A stretch of 64,000 nt of DNA from Phytoseiulus persimilis (Eukaryota; Arthropoda; Arachnida; Mesostigmata; Phytoseiidae): positions 23,808,001 through 23,872,000 of the forward strand of contig CM075103.1 in assembly GCA_037576195.1 (NCBI GenBank). The letters run 5' to 3'. The notes beneath the pieces are model-generated. The model was given only the letters and a program-made list of their open reading frames with translations, was not told where the DNA came from and ran no database searches. Shown one piece after another: positions 33,198-44,381 of the stretch; within the stretch, counting starts at the first letter, position 1, and the number at the start of each line of letters is the position of its first letter. The position numbers were made by a program, and so were the translations under genes.

Positions 33198-35066
33198 ATG
33201 AATCTCATCGATCTCCCCGAAGACGTCCTGTATCTCATCGCCCGAGAGCTGGATATCGTGAGCTTGGCGACTTTCCAAAGGCTGCATCCACGCCTTCTTG
33301 AAGCATCGAATGGTGTTCGGAAGCTTTCGGTCAAGGCGGAGACCATCTCAGACGCAGAACTGGACTCGCTCGACATGAACGGAGGCAGGGTGTGCTCGCT
33401 CGACCTCCAGAACTGCGGGTCGTCTGGTGACCTCATCCAGGAAGTCATCAACCAGTGCCCCAACGCGACGGAGGTGAACTTGGTGAATTCGACGCTGCAG
33501 TACTCCAGAATCCTCGAGGTTCTCGAGCCGCTCAAGGAGCTGACAACTTTGAAGCTCACTTTGACGGCTTCCGAGGACATCGTTCTAAGTGAGAGTCAAC
33601 GTGCACTATTCCGAAATGTTCGGAAGCTCTACGTGGAAATCAGGCCCTATCATCCGCCGATGGCGCTCCTGATCGATCTCATGAATGTCAGTGATTCGCT
33701 CGAGGAGTGCCACATCAACATCGTCGGCGAAGCCAACTTCCCACACTGGAATGACGCCTTACTGCCCGTCTTGGAGGCGAAACGATGGAGAACTCTCCAC
33801 ACATTCATCTGCACCAGTTATCACTCGAAGAACGAACGAGCTCGCATGAAGCTCTTGGAGTGCGTGTTCAGTGAAAACTGGAGTGAGGCAGTGGAGACAT
33901 GGCTGCGCAGTGCGAAAAAATGCTTCATCTTCGAACGCGGGAACTTCAACGGAATTCCTGCCCGTTCTGTACCAGACGCCCACGGGAAACCCCAAGCTTT
34001 GAGCCGACACCTCGAGGTCGAGCTCACCGAAGAAAATGGTCGGGCGACCCTCTTCGAGTCCGAATGGGGGAAGCCCACTTCACTGCGCCTAGTCGACCCC
34101 ACTCTTGCAGAGAACATCCTGCGTTATCACGACTTGAATCGGTGCTTGTCGACAGCGCTGATCGAACTAGACTTCAGCAATTGCCACTGCGAGTTCAAGG
34201 ACGCAACGAAGTTGGACCTGGCAAATCTGGCTCCCTGCCTCGAAACACTGGCCGTTCCACAGTGTTTCCTCTTCCCGACTTGGCTGTCGGACGAGATTCG
34301 ACGGCGGCCCGATTCACCGAAACTATTTCCGAACACGCTGTCGGGTCTCAACAAATTGAGAAAGTTCATCGTAAAGGCTGAACAGCATAGGCCCGGCTGC
34401 GACACCATGGATTGCAGTTGTGATTCAGATTGGTATGCGTCAAAATGTTCGGGCTGCCGTGCGGCGCTCACTTCGACCAGGTTCCCCGTGTTGGAGCCTC
34501 TCGAGAGTCTCGAGGAGCTCACGCTAGACAACGTCTGGGCGACAAAATGCTTGTACCGGAGCTTGGCACATCCTAAGGTACATACTGTGCGCTTAGGTTT
34601 GCGGGACTACAGCGAGGTGGAGGGCTTGCGGGGCTTCTTGAATGCCTGCTCAAGCTTGAAGAAGCTCAAGCTCAGAGTTGGTGAGACTGTCACTCTCAGG
34701 ACGGGACTTCCACACGACTTCTGGAGGGATCTTGCTGAAGGACCCTACTTAAACCAGCTGTGCGTGGAAGCCGAACGCCCGAGGAGTCTTGCGGTGCCTG
34801 TTTTCGAGAGCTATATCCAGCGCATTCTAGAGAAGTCGAAGCTTTTCCACCTCCACAACCCTCGTCGAGGTGTGAGGGATTCGCTGGTGAGACGCTTCGA
34901 AAGCCTGAGGGCGCTGGAGGAACACGGGCGAAAGGTTCTCGTCGCGGAGAAATGCCCAACTGAGGGAGATCCGGGGGATCGATTCGCGAACGGGCGTTTC
35001 CCCGGACGCGCCCTCTGTTCTGGCGAACCTCTCGTCGGCTATGTTAAACCGAGCGCATGGGAATGA
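33198..35066 (+). CDS. F-box/LRR-like protein, copy 3
   Basis: 622 codons, same length and domain layout as copy 1. Visible differences include Trp-to-Gly, Asn-Glu to Thr-Glu and Leu-to-Val changes near residues 75-95, Lys-to-Arg near 215, and Gly-to-Gln plus Ala-to-Pro near the end; the open frame is kept. The cysteine cluster is unchanged. Poly(A) signal at 35169-35174. With copy 1 this is the best candidate for a functional host gene in the window. Confidence 0.82.
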   Translation: MNLIDLPEDVLYLIARELDIVSLATFQRLHPRLLEASNGVRKLSVKAETISDAELDSLDMNGGRVCSLDLQNCGSSGDLIQEVINQCPNATEVNLVNSTLQYSRILEVLEPLKELTTLKLTLTASEDIVLSESQRALFRNVRKLYVEIRPYHPPMALLIDLMNVSDSLEECHINIVGEANFPHWNDALLPVLEAKRWRTLHTFICTSYHSKNERARMKLLECVFSENWSEAVETWLRSAKKCFIFERGNFNGIPARSVPDAHGKPQALSRHLEVELTEENGRATLFESEWGKPTSLRLVDPTLAENILRYHDLNRCLSTALIELDFSNCHCEFKDATKLDLANLAPCLETLAVPQCFLFPTWLSDEIRRRPDSPKLFPNTLSGLNKLRKFIVKAEQHRPGCDTMDCSCDSDWYASKCSGCRAALTSTRFPVLEPLESLEELTLDNVWATKCLYRSLAHPKVHTVRLGLRDYSEVEGLRGFLNACSSLKKLKLRVGETVTLRTGLPHDFWRDLAEGPYLNQLCVEAERPRSLAVPVFESYIQRILEKSKLFHLHNPRRGVRDSLVRRFESLRALEEHGRKVLVAEKCPTEGDPGDRFANGRFPGRALCSGEPLVGYVKPSAWE

Positions 35067-35482
35067 TTCTGCTTCTGTTAGGTACCCCTGGATGTATATT
35101 GTATGTATAGAGATGTTGTTCCGGACTGCGGCAATGAAAAATGAATATGAAATATCATTAGAAACTACAATAAAAATTATTTCTTATAGCATGTACAGTG
35201 TTTATTCGTCAATGATTGATGGTTCTGGTCTCAAACTACATCGGGTTATTCAGCTATGAGAGGCTCTTCATCGTCGATCTCTTCGAACCGTGGCTGAGGA
35301 ATTCTAACTCTGGGGCTGCGTTCCGCTGCTTTTTTCGTGATTTTGTTCGTCCGTCCTCAGTTCTTCATGGATTCCAGGGTGAAACCAGTCTGTCGGATTC
35401 TAATAAGGGCACCAGATGAACGCCTTTACCTGCATGCCAGGGACGTTTTCCGAGACCTTTTGGTGAGTGATACCAATGTTCA

Positions 35483-36246
35483 ATGTATAGGTTATTGCTG
35501 GATCACGTTGAGTTTCTCACCGGAAATTCTTCGTCTCCCGTTGGATCCTGATCTGGTCCTTCTGGGGATCCCACTGGATCAAAATCTTCAGGTATAAGTC
35601 TCGACACATTGAGAACACGCTCCTGCTGATTTGGGGAAGATTCAGCGAGATATGGCACCCGACCGGCTAGACCAAAGTATTTCAGGAAGAATACCACTGG
35701 ACCCAACTTTTCCAGCAAGAAGCTCCCCATGCCCCTCCACGCCTTCAGTGCCATCGATTGGGAACGATAATAATGAGATGCCCTACGGACTCGATTCATG
35801 AGAAACACAGCTCCATTAGCGAAATCCTTCTACCTGTTATATTACAATGCATATAGTTGCAGCTTCCTCCACCGTGGAAAGAGTGATTCCATCGGGGTCT
35901 TCCTTCTCGTCCCCCCTCGTTCTCTGACAAAATCGGAACGTCAGTACGTGACCGCGGGAGATGACGTTCCGGACTGCGAATCTCGCTCCCAGAGGCGTTC
36001 GCTCGATCATTCTCCAGTGTCCTTCTCGATGTCTCGTTATTATATGAGGAAGTTAGATTCTCTTCAACTGCTCTTCAGGTGTGAGCATTTCATGCCTTCG
36101 TTTAGCCACGCGAATACACCTCGAGCTTGAGCGAAGTGATCACAGCCATATTGCATTGGAACTCGGCGAGCGCGCCCTGGAGTTCAATTTCGACTACCGC
36201 AAGACCAACCAAGAACAGTGGAATCATCCAGGGAGGGGGGGGGGGC
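35483..36246. other. Unit 3 sequence absent from unit 2
   Basis: Unit 2 lacks the sequence from about 35411 to 36246; unit 1 shares its first 70 bases, so unit 2 has a deletion. A 101-codon minus frame (35808-35503) looks protein-like (YYRSQSMALKAWRGMGSFLL, Pro/Glu/Asp-rich end) but has no known domain; it could be a last exon. A run of G ends the segment (36231-36244). Confidence 0.4.
35503..35808 (-). CDS. Hypothetical ORF or exon in unit 3
   Basis: 101 codons from MFLMNRVRRASHYYRS to GDEEFPVRNST. A hydrophobic stretch LLEKLGPVVFFLKYFGLAG lies in the middle and an acidic Pro-rich tail follows. No homologue recognised, no poly(A) signal noted nearby. It exists only in unit 3 because the other units lost this sequence. 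Low certainty. Confidence 0.25.
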   Translation of the reverse strand: MFLMNRVRRASHYYRSQSMALKAWRGMGSFLLEKLGPVVFFLKYFGLAGRVPYLAESSPNQQERVLNVSRLIPEDFDPVGSPEGPDQDPTGDEEFPVRNST

Positions 36247-37598
36247 GCAGATCGTCCCAATGATCGAAACCACCCGCTAACAACGCCACACGATACGAAA
36301 TAACCATCGCAACACCCCATGTCCGCCTTCATTTCTTCGACCAAGGGAGCTCAGCTAACTTTCCAGCGAATAAATTGGTTTAACTGAGTTCCGAAAACTT
36401 GAGTCCAACTAACTTTGTGTTTGCATTCAGAAAAGTCAACGATTCAAGCCATTCTACTGGCGGGCCTGGCGGATGCTCTCAGGTCACTCTTCAGGTTGGC
36501 AGAATGGAAGAATCTGTGGCGTTACCACACTTTCGTGTCCCGCGACGAGAAAAATACGGTCTTAAGAAAGGAAGAGAATAGCCCCAAAGTGCCTCCTGAC
36601 TGCAACTTCCTGCTCTTCGGACATTTTCGTACCCTCCATTCTTGATCAGCGATTCCTGGGCGGCGAGCCAAGTGCTTGCGAAGCCTTAATTGACTGAAAG
36701 TTCGGCTGTTCGGACAGATAGTTCCTGGGCGGCAAGCGAGGCACTTGCTAGGCCTTCGTGAATTGATACGGCATATAGGTAGCTCGTAGGCGGCAATCAA
36801 GGCGCTTGTTCAACCGAGACGAAGTCATAGTTAAGCAGGGAAGCTGGTTCCATCGAAAATCTACGACCGCTCCCCCCTCGAGTCACTCCTGGATCCGCCA
36901 CGGCGCGTGTTCATCGGTGTAAGACTGCATTCGGCAGTAGGAGCAGTGTACCCGTTTTTTACACGCACCGTCCACGGCTGACTGTTCCATTACGCGCAAA
37001 GCGTAATTTGAATGGCCAGGTCTCTGAACATCGGTTTGGCTGGGGAGTGTAACGGTCCGGGGAAGGTACTAAAGCACGTTTTGGGCTCCTGTGCTCTGCC
37101 GCTCGTTGTGTGATCCCCTCGGTCGCTAAATTCACCCTTGTCACCATGGGAATTCGTGCTACCATGCGAACTAGCAACACGCTGGTGTGATCGACCTCAT
37201 ACTCTTGCCGGCTAAATCGAGAAGGTACACTCCGATCTCGTTGATACTTTCTGTATATGTGGGAGGATATTGGACCTAGATTTCGAGGCAGTTTCCAGAT
37301 TGGCCACTTGTTGGGAAGCGTCACTGAGATACACACTGATAGAAGCAATCTGCTGATCCTGGATGTGATCACATCGAAGCGTGACCCCCAATGAGAGCTT
37401 CCCGGAAATTCTATATCAGCGCTGTAGCACCAGCTGTTATCGACATATGGCGATTTCAAGCCATGGCTCGATTCCGTCATTGTCGCCTTACGAGGGGTCG
37501 CTGGAAACTGATACTTGCTGTGGTTGCTCCGCACGGGGTCCGGCTAATTCGAAGGAATTCCCAGTGGAATCCGTCAACATGAGCAGCAATAATCTAGG
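36247..37598. other. Shared spacer of unit 3, no supported gene
   Basis: Matches 24776-26126 with scattered substitutions. The same three degenerate 62-bp elements lie at about 36655, 36722 and 36783. Confidence 0.5.
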
Positions 37599-39191
37599 GA
37601 TCTCCTAGAGTCTTTGGGAGAAACACAGCAATCTTCCTGTCCTGGTGATTGCCCCCAGAATGATTGTTGTTTCTACACCGCCACCAGACAGTTCACTGAG
37701 TCAATCAGAATCGGTATTCGACCTAACGGAATTGAAAAAGTCCGGAGGTAACGGAAAAATCCTGTCGCACGGTACTTCATGCTTGCCTCAAATTCACTGG
37801 TTTGCTGGTTCCATACACATGAGCCTGTCCAAACTGTCCAAAAGGTACCACTGGTACCACAGCGAGAAGTCGCTCCCAAAATCGAGTGCGAGATAAAAGC
37901 TTTTTTTTGAAGTTTTCAGCGGTTAAACAGTACCTTTCACCGGTGGAAACACTTGTGTGGTGTGCATTGAAGTGATTCGGCCCGAAAAATCGACAACACA
38001 ACGGTATGGAAGGAGTTATGAGCGAAAGTAGATTCAAAGCTGCCTGCGCCACGTGCGCTCCGCGTGCAGAGGTCCTTGCGGCCGAAGCCGGGCAGTGCTG
38101 CGCTCTCGGCAGTCTAGAATCGAAACTGCTCAGTCTCGATTCGCGCCACACATTGTCTTTTCGAAGCGCAAACGAGAATTCGTAAGAGGCCGCTCAACTG
38201 GCGAGTAAGCTGGACGAAGCACTGTCAACAGCCGAACAGCTCAAGTTCAGGGTTCAAGCCCTCGAAGAACAAGTCAAAGCCCAACAGACGGAGCTCGAAG
38301 AGCAAAAAGAAACTTGCTGGGCTTTCTGTTGATGCTGCAGCCCAAGGGGTGACAACCGCAATCACAGAAATGGGTTCTAGTGGCTCCAATTGGCCACCGG
38401 AATGACTGGTCTCGGCGAGTCCGAATCATGCGTTGTTAGAGAATCCGGACTGATCTCACCAAGATACTACCATCAGCGAATCGTGCGTTCGACTCGGAGT
38501 GCCGTGGAATCGCAGTCCGTCACCGGGATCAACTCGAACGTCTGTGGGTTTGATTCGCGAATCTCGATCCTTCCCTCAGTTAACGGCAGACTCGTCTCTC
38601 ATCTGAGTGTGTATGCACTCAGGTTGAGAAACCCTGCCGGAAGCTGAGATACGCTCCCGACACTGAACTCGACCTCTACGGAGATCTTGCAGGAGATCGC
38701 GTATTTTGCGAGTTCAGACTGAAGCAAAATCTGGTTGTTGCTGACGTGGTCAGCAATACAAAACAATTCCTTAGCGAATTCCCGAACCACACATTCCATA
38801 TGATGGTTCACGTCGGAGCCCAGGACGTACCCAACTGTATGGTAAGCAGCGTACCTGTCAGCTACGACGATATTGCTGACTCCATCATCCGCCCAGTAGC
38901 GGAGTTGGAGGCGAAACACGCCAGAATACACTCGGTAACGTGGTGCACGATGATAGAGACACCTGATGCTTTCACATCAGACAAATCAATGAAAAAATCA
39001 CCTGCTCTGATTGTGTCAGGGGGGGGGATATTGGTAGAGATTCTCGATCTTCGAAATATCTCGGCCAATCCCACATGCATCCAACAAAACGGAGCGCCCC
39101 CTTCTACACAGATGCAGGCCTCAAAATCCTGAAGGACTGGCTCAAAGCGTCAGTCAAGCAGAAGCTTTGAATCACTCCAGAAAAGCTTCCT
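37599..39191 (+). pseudogene. NLR copy C: 5' UTR and ORF1 N-terminal part
   Basis: Homologous to 26127-27680. The same in-frame TAA occurs (about 38182). The coiled coil is further damaged: one base block near 38300 is shortened. The GAQD block is at about 38818. A G-run near 39023 adds a shift. It joins directly to MLDELRAQ at 39192, giving the empty Merlin site. Confidence 0.55.
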
Positions 39192-39716
39192 ATGCTTGAC
39201 GAACTAAGAGCTCAAATCCTTGAGGATAGGAGGAAACGCTTCCAGGCCGATGCGGGAAACCGCAAGACCCATCTTAAGAAAAAGCAACTTCTGAAGGAGA
39301 TGGTCGAATAGGCCCAAACAAAAATGGCGCCCGCAGCCGCCGCGGCAGCGGCGCCGTCAAATGATGCGTCTAAGAAAGTTCGTACTCCGCAGAAAAAGCC
39401 TAGAGACGGACAAAAGGACAGATCTGCACCGAAAGCACCGGGGCAGAGACAACAGCATCAAGGGCGGTCACAGGAGCAAGCCCCGAGGGACCACAGCAAA
39501 CCTGGACCCAGTGGATACTCCGGCAAAAAACGCCACCAGCCCTACCAGACCGACAAAACAAGGCGTCACTCTCCTGAAGGACCTGGAAGTGCCCCGCCGA
39601 GGTCCTAACAAGAGCAACCAGCCAATCCAGCCCATGAGGCGATGCCGCAAGCGTGGACTCCGAAGCAAAGGAGCACCTTGCGAGACTGTTGTTAATAAAC
39701 TATATTTCGCTTCTCT
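39187..39716 (+). pseudogene. NLR copy C, first segment (linker)
   Basis: MLDELRAQILEDRRKRFQ from 39192; a TAG (about 39309) ends the frame early, unlike copies A and B. The basic linker continues to KLYFASL, the first bases of the APE domain, and breaks at 39716 where the restriction-endonuclease-type element begins. The family sequence resumes at 54817. Confidence 0.75.
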
Positions 39717-39776
39717 GAAGAGAGATATAATAATTACAATTTATTTCATGATAATGGTTGTGTGCACTGCGGGAGT

Positions 39777-42691
39777 TCAGCCGATACCGACTAGACTAGA
39801 AGCCTCAGGTAAAGAGCCGATGACCGCCACACTGTTGCCTTTCTGGACCTCAATGGACACACGCTGAAACAGGAACTCCGAGGCCCTTCTGTCTCCCGTA
39901 ACAACTTCAATTCGCCTTCCGAGTTCTTTGAGGAACGTTTGCGTTGAGCTTCCCGCGACACCGAGGGTCTCTAACGCTATAGGCTGGACAATGAAACGGG
40001 ATTCCAGCTCTCTGTATTTCGACATCTTACTCGCCTCCGCCATATTGGCGACGACCCCAGGCCCACGAGCGGCGCCGGTGCGGTACGACGGCGCTAGAGT
40101 ATCCCAGACCGTGGCGTCCCACACAAGAGACCTCCCGGCCCTCCATGACGACAGTGTGAGGCCGTCGGGTCGGAGCGCCGAGTTACCTGAGAGCCCCGTC
40201 GGTTCCAGGTTGCTGGCAACTCCTGCGGAACCAAGAGCGTGCGAAATGACGGAGTTGAGAGCCCTGTGCCGAGAATGTCGGCCGCTACTGCGGGAACAGC
40301 TGAGACCGTGATCTCCAAACGCGGAAACCTGCGAATCACATCTGGCGCACTGGTGAGGAGCGCAGATTGCAGCTCCTAGTCGAAGTCCGGCAGCGATGCG
40401 GAGTGTGTTGTTGTCCAGCATCGTGCCTAATGACGGGAATGGAATGGCATAAAGCCATTTTCCACTGGTCGCATGGAAAGCGGCATGTAATCTTGCCCTC
40501 TCACGATCATCCGTGGCGTCTCTGAGCAGCTCCGCCTGCCTTGTTCTGGTGACCACTGCCACCAACGTGGCCTGAGAGATCTTTTCTGGAATATCGATCC
40601 ACTGGCGCCGAAATCTCACTGACAGGGAGTCGATACGGGAACAGATGTGGGAAGAGACTCCGGTGGAGAGAAGTTCGAGGCCAGGTCCCTAACCTGAACC
40701 AGGGAGCCGAGGTGAGCGCAGGTGCTTAAATCCGAGATTGAGCGGACGCCGAGGCCACCAGCACCGATGGGCAGTGACGCCTGCTTCCAGAGGTCTCCGG
40801 CGGCGAGATCTAAGTTGAGGACCGAGGTAAGACAATGACGAAACTTCTCGTCGAACTGGCGCAAGGCGTCTGTTATCCCGTCGGTGTCGGAACAGCGAAG
40901 AATGTGTAGGAGCCGAGGAGAGGAGAGGCTACAGCGGGTGAGAAACAGAGCAGGGTGGGCGTCAAGCGTAGGGAGTCTCGAGCACCAAAGATCGACAAGA
41001 GATAGCTTCTTCCTCAGGACCCCCTCGACGGCAGAAGCGGACAGGGGTGCTCCAAGCAGCTCGAGGTCGCCGTTGTCGACAAGGCGGGCACTGGGGAGCA
41101 GATCTCGGAACCCAGCGACGTGTGTCAGACGCAGGGGTACGTCGTCAGAAAGAGTCGACACTTCGCACTTGCCAACATAGAGCTCCAACCCAGAGACAGC
41201 GGCGAAATCCCGCACTCTCTGAATGTCTGATATAACTGATGGCATTGGACCCGCAAGCGTGCCATCGTCCAAGTACCAAGGCTTGAACTCCGATCCGAGG
41301 GTAGAGAGGAGTCCGTGTAGAGCGATACAAAATAAGGGGGGGCCCCACGGGTCCCCTTGTTGGACCCCATTTGTCGACAGAATAACGCGATCTTCCCAGA
41401 AGAGCTTGCTAGGCAGCCTATACGCCTGGTGAATCATAGGCTGGAGTGCCGGGAAATTTGTGTGAATGGAAGTAAGGATGAGATCCCTGCGTAACGTGTT
41501 GAACGCGTTGGCGAAATCCAGTTTGACTAGAACCTTATCGGAGCTCTTGTTGACCACTAGGTAGCTCGTTGCCGCGTGAACCGCCGCCTCACAAGCTCCC
41601 TCGACACCGAACCCCAACTGAGTCGGCGCGATGAGACGCCAAATGGACTCCCTATGCTTCCGGACCGCGACCTTAGCCGCCAAACGACGTAGTGTATTAC
41701 CAACCGCGATGGGCCGGATGCCGCCGTCTTTTTTTCGCAGCGCTATAAGATTGGCCCCGTAAAAAGTCTCAAGGGCGAAATCGGGGAGCTTGCCATTGAT
41801 GACTAGAGAACAGAACTTCGTTAGGGCAGCGACGAGGGGACATGAATTGCTGTCCTTCTCGATGAGGTCTCTCAGGTGGCGCGGTCGAAGAGCATCTAGG
41901 CCACCGCTCGAACTGATAGGGAAACTGCGTACGGCAGCCACGACCTCGGCTTCTGAGAGACGGATTTCATCGATGAAAGCGGGTGGACGAGGAGCGGGCG
42001 GATAAAGCGCAGGGGGTACCATCTGTGGATGCTTGGACTCTAGGTGATGGAATGTCTCGGTAGTCGGCGGGGCTGTGACATCGGTGGAGAGCAAAGTGCG
42101 AGCGGCCGCGGAGACGTCGCCCTGTGATAATTTTGATTGCACCAATCGAGCCGTTGGGACAGCGTGAGCCGAGCGGGGTCGGACGAGCGCAACCGATTGT
42201 GACGGGAGATTCTTATCTCTGTGGAAACGGTTGAGATTCTCACGGATGAGGGATGTGAGGGACCGGCCACGAACTCTTTCGACGGGGATCGTGAGGACTG
42301 CCGCGGTAAAACAGAACAAGGAAGACCAGGCCGGGGGACTATTGGCTGAGCACACCTCGGTTAGGAGTCCCGTGAGTTCAGCCGCAACGGTAGCCCGCAC
42401 ACCGCGGGGAATAATACAGATGAGCTTCGAGCGTTTACGATGAGAAGTGATACGTTGAGCAATGGAAGCGAGGGACTCGGGGACTAGCGTCGGAGTGGCC
42501 GCTGCGGCCGAAGAAGGGGCAGATGAAGCGATGCTGTCCGGTGCAAGTTGGGCAGGAGTTGAACGATGCATGCGACCAATATGGATTCGAAGACCGTGCT
42601 GAGAGCGGGCGACGAAGTTACAAGCGGAGCATCGGTGAGATGAGGAGGACGACGCACCGCTCAAATCCGATTGCGTGAGAGGACGGGTCAT
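39777..42691 (-). pseudogene. ORF2: C2H2 finger, reverse transcriptase, CCHC, restriction-like endonuclease
   Basis: The first frame (42691-40616, 691 codons) has a C2H2 finger (CSACNFVARSQHGLRIHIGRMH, residues about 21-42) and an RT with SSGGLDALRPRHL, IRPIAVGNTLRRL, VKLDFANAFNTLRRD (first catalytic D), NGVQQGDPWGPPLF and the catalytic WYLDDGTLAGP. It stops at 40616; the protein evidently continues in the next frame (40619-39777) with CARCDSQVSAFGDHGLSC (a CX2CX7-8HX4C motif) and RPDGLTLSSWRAGRSLVWDA, the PD...D core of a restriction-like nuclease. So one frameshift separates RT and endonuclease. C2H2 at the N terminus and this C-terminus are the layout of R2/NeSL/R4-type elements. All catalytic residues seen are present. 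Confidence 0.82.
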
Positions 42692-44130
42692 TGTTTACGT
42701 TGCAAAGATTCGGCCGAACGCGCTGTGGAGGCGTTATGGACAAGCGCTTCGAAATCGAAGGCAGGCGCCTCCGCAGCCGTAACCTGGGGCATGAGGCGCA
42801 CGGTGGCCAGGATCTGCTCAACGAACTTGGGCATGATCTTTGCGAGAATACTGGTAACCATATCATCAACCAGACGGGCGCAGTGCTCGCTGACGGAGGC
42901 CATGACTCGCGCACAGATTGTATCCGTGAGAGCATCAATGTCAATCGCGGGTGCTTGGCCAGGAGCCGATCTACGGGTAGCAACAGCGGGGGCGGGTGGT
43001 GGGGATCCCGTCAGAGGAACAGCTGCAGCCGGGGGGAGAGCCTGTGTAAGCTGGGGGACTCGAATACCGTTTCTGACCGCGCCAGCATAAGAGCGGCCAA
43101 GACGAAAGTCTTCGTGGGCATTAATCCCAGGAGCAGCAGTGACCACTGGAACTTCGGCAACACCGGCTGTGGAAGAGGGCAACGCACTCTTACGCCAGGT
43201 CTCGACGATCTTGAGTCTAACAGGGCAAGCCCCGTATTTAGAGGAGTGCGGACCGGAGCAATTCATGCAACGTTCAGGCTTGGCGCAGCCTTTCGACAGG
43301 TGTCCTTGCTTGGAGCAGCGGCGGCAGACAGAGACACCGGGTGAAACCGAACAGTTCTTCGAGACGTGTCCGAAAGCATTACAGCGGTAACATTGGAGCG
43401 GCTCGTAGTGGGCAACGACGGCGTGTAGATTTAGACCGATGCACACTTGTTCGGGGATAGGCAGCCCCTCAGCGAAAGTCAGCATCACGCGGTCCGTCGG
43501 AACGAGAGCCCCAAGCCGAGCATCGCGAGCCTTGATGCGCACCGCATCTGTAACGCCGACTCTCCTCAGAGACTCGAGTAACACCGGCTCCGAAAAGGAA
43601 CGGTGGACACCGAACACCATGCCCTTGGTGAGCACTCGAGGTTTGGATTCTCTCGGGGTCACAGCAACACCAGCTAGACTCTGGAGGCTGGAGAGAGCGA
43701 CCGCGTCGTCATCGTTGTCAACCTCTACGACAAGTTCGCCGTTCGAAGTCATACGCGTCTCAGTGAGCTTCCCCGTCATGAGCCGGGCAGCCGCCATCGA
43801 GGGCGCAGTGATGTCCTTAATGTCGCCTGAGAAGATGATCGCGCGCTTCCTCTGAAGAAAACGCAGCTTCCGACTCTTCTGGAATTCGAATTCCCCGCCC
43901 TCGGCAGCGTCAACGTTCATCTTTGCTGTATCGCTGATGGCAACATCAGCATCGGGGCGCGGAGACTTCGACGGAGGCGCGACGCCAGTGTTTGACGACG
44001 TTGAAGCTGCAGACATCGAGCGCCTCTTCCCGCCAATTTCGGGAGTCGACTGCTTCACTGCGGCTGAGTCGGAAATCTTCGCGGGCTGATCTGCCGCTAC
44101 GAGATGAGAAATCGGGGCGAAAGTACACAC
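42688..44130 (-). CDS. ORF1 protein, Gag-like with three CCHC knuckles
   Basis: 480 codons, open. The N-terminal 100 residues are Ser/Ala/Pro rich. Residues about 95-235 look like the RRM-like part of Jockey/R1-type ORF1 proteins (IIFSGDIKDITAPSMAAARL; LLESLRRVGVTDAVRIK; VMLTFAEGLPIPEQV). Then three zinc knuckles: CYRCNAFGHVSKNC, CRRCSKQGHLSKGC and CMNCSGPHSSKYGAC (residues about 250-305). The C-terminal part is Ala/Pro/Val rich with a long hydrophobic helix-like tail. It should bind element RNA. Its stop overlaps the ORF2 start in the sequence ATGA (42691-42688), suggesting translation by termination-reinitiation. Confidence 0.8.
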   Translation of the reverse strand: MCTFAPISHLVAADQPAKISDSAAVKQSTPEIGGKRRSMSAASTSSNTGVAPPSKSPRPDADVAISDTAKMNVDAAEGGEFEFQKSRKLRFLQRKRAIIFSGDIKDITAPSMAAARLMTGKLTETRMTSNGELVVEVDNDDDAVALSSLQSLAGVAVTPRESKPRVLTKGMVFGVHRSFSEPVLLESLRRVGVTDAVRIKARDARLGALVPTDRVMLTFAEGLPIPEQVCIGLNLHAVVAHYEPLQCYRCNAFGHVSKNCSVSPGVSVCRRCSKQGHLSKGCAKPERCMNCSGPHSSKYGACPVRLKIVETWRKSALPSSTAGVAEVPVVTAAPGINAHEDFRLGRSYAGAVRNGIRVPQLTQALPPAAAVPLTGSPPPAPAVATRRSAPGQAPAIDIDALTDTICARVMASVSEHCARLVDDMVTSILAKIMPKFVEQILATVRLMPQVTAAEAPAFDFEALVHNASTARSAESLQRKQ

Positions 44131-44262
44131 ACGGATGCACGGCTGTCCTCGGAATCAACAGCACTGAAGGTCGGTGGCGATTCGTTCGGAAACTCACTGA
44201 AAACACTTCTAAACTGGGAGCTCACACGAACGCGTGTGGGTGCTTCCAACTCGTAAGAAGGA

Positions 44263-44285
44263 AAAAGAAAAAAAAAAAAAAAAAA
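44263..44285 (+). repeat. A-rich run at the edge of the restriction-endonuclease-type element
   Basis: A near-pure run of A on plus, next to the truncated Gypsy 3' LTR. For the minus-strand element this is its 5' side, where a poly(A) tail is not expected. Confidence 0.6.
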
Positions 44286-44335
44286 TTGATGGAATCCTCA
44301 ACTGTGCATGGAAGCTTGGTTATACATATATGACA
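44286..44335 (-). repeat. Gypsy 3' LTR remnant
   Basis: 50 bp identical to the start of the 5' LTR. Preceded (on minus) by a purine tract and cut off at the A-run. Confidence 0.75.
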
Positions 44336-44381
44336 TCTTCCTTTTCAAGTATTTACATTAATTTATGGCCGTATTGTTTCC

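Larger units (their letters stand above)
39717..44285 (-). mobile_element. Two-ORF non-LTR retrotransposon with restriction-like endonuclease
   Basis: About 4.57 kb on minus. ORF1 (44130-42688) is Gag-like; ORF2 (42691-39777) has a C2H2 finger, RT, CCHC and a PD-(D/E)XK endonuclease. The 3' end (minus) lies at about 39717 and carries AATAAA near 39742. At the other edge an A-rich run on plus (44263-44285) borders the Gypsy LTR remnant. Relative to the empty NLR site and the Gypsy 5' LTR, 58 bp of NLR and 113 bp of LTR are missing at the edges. Confidence 0.8.
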
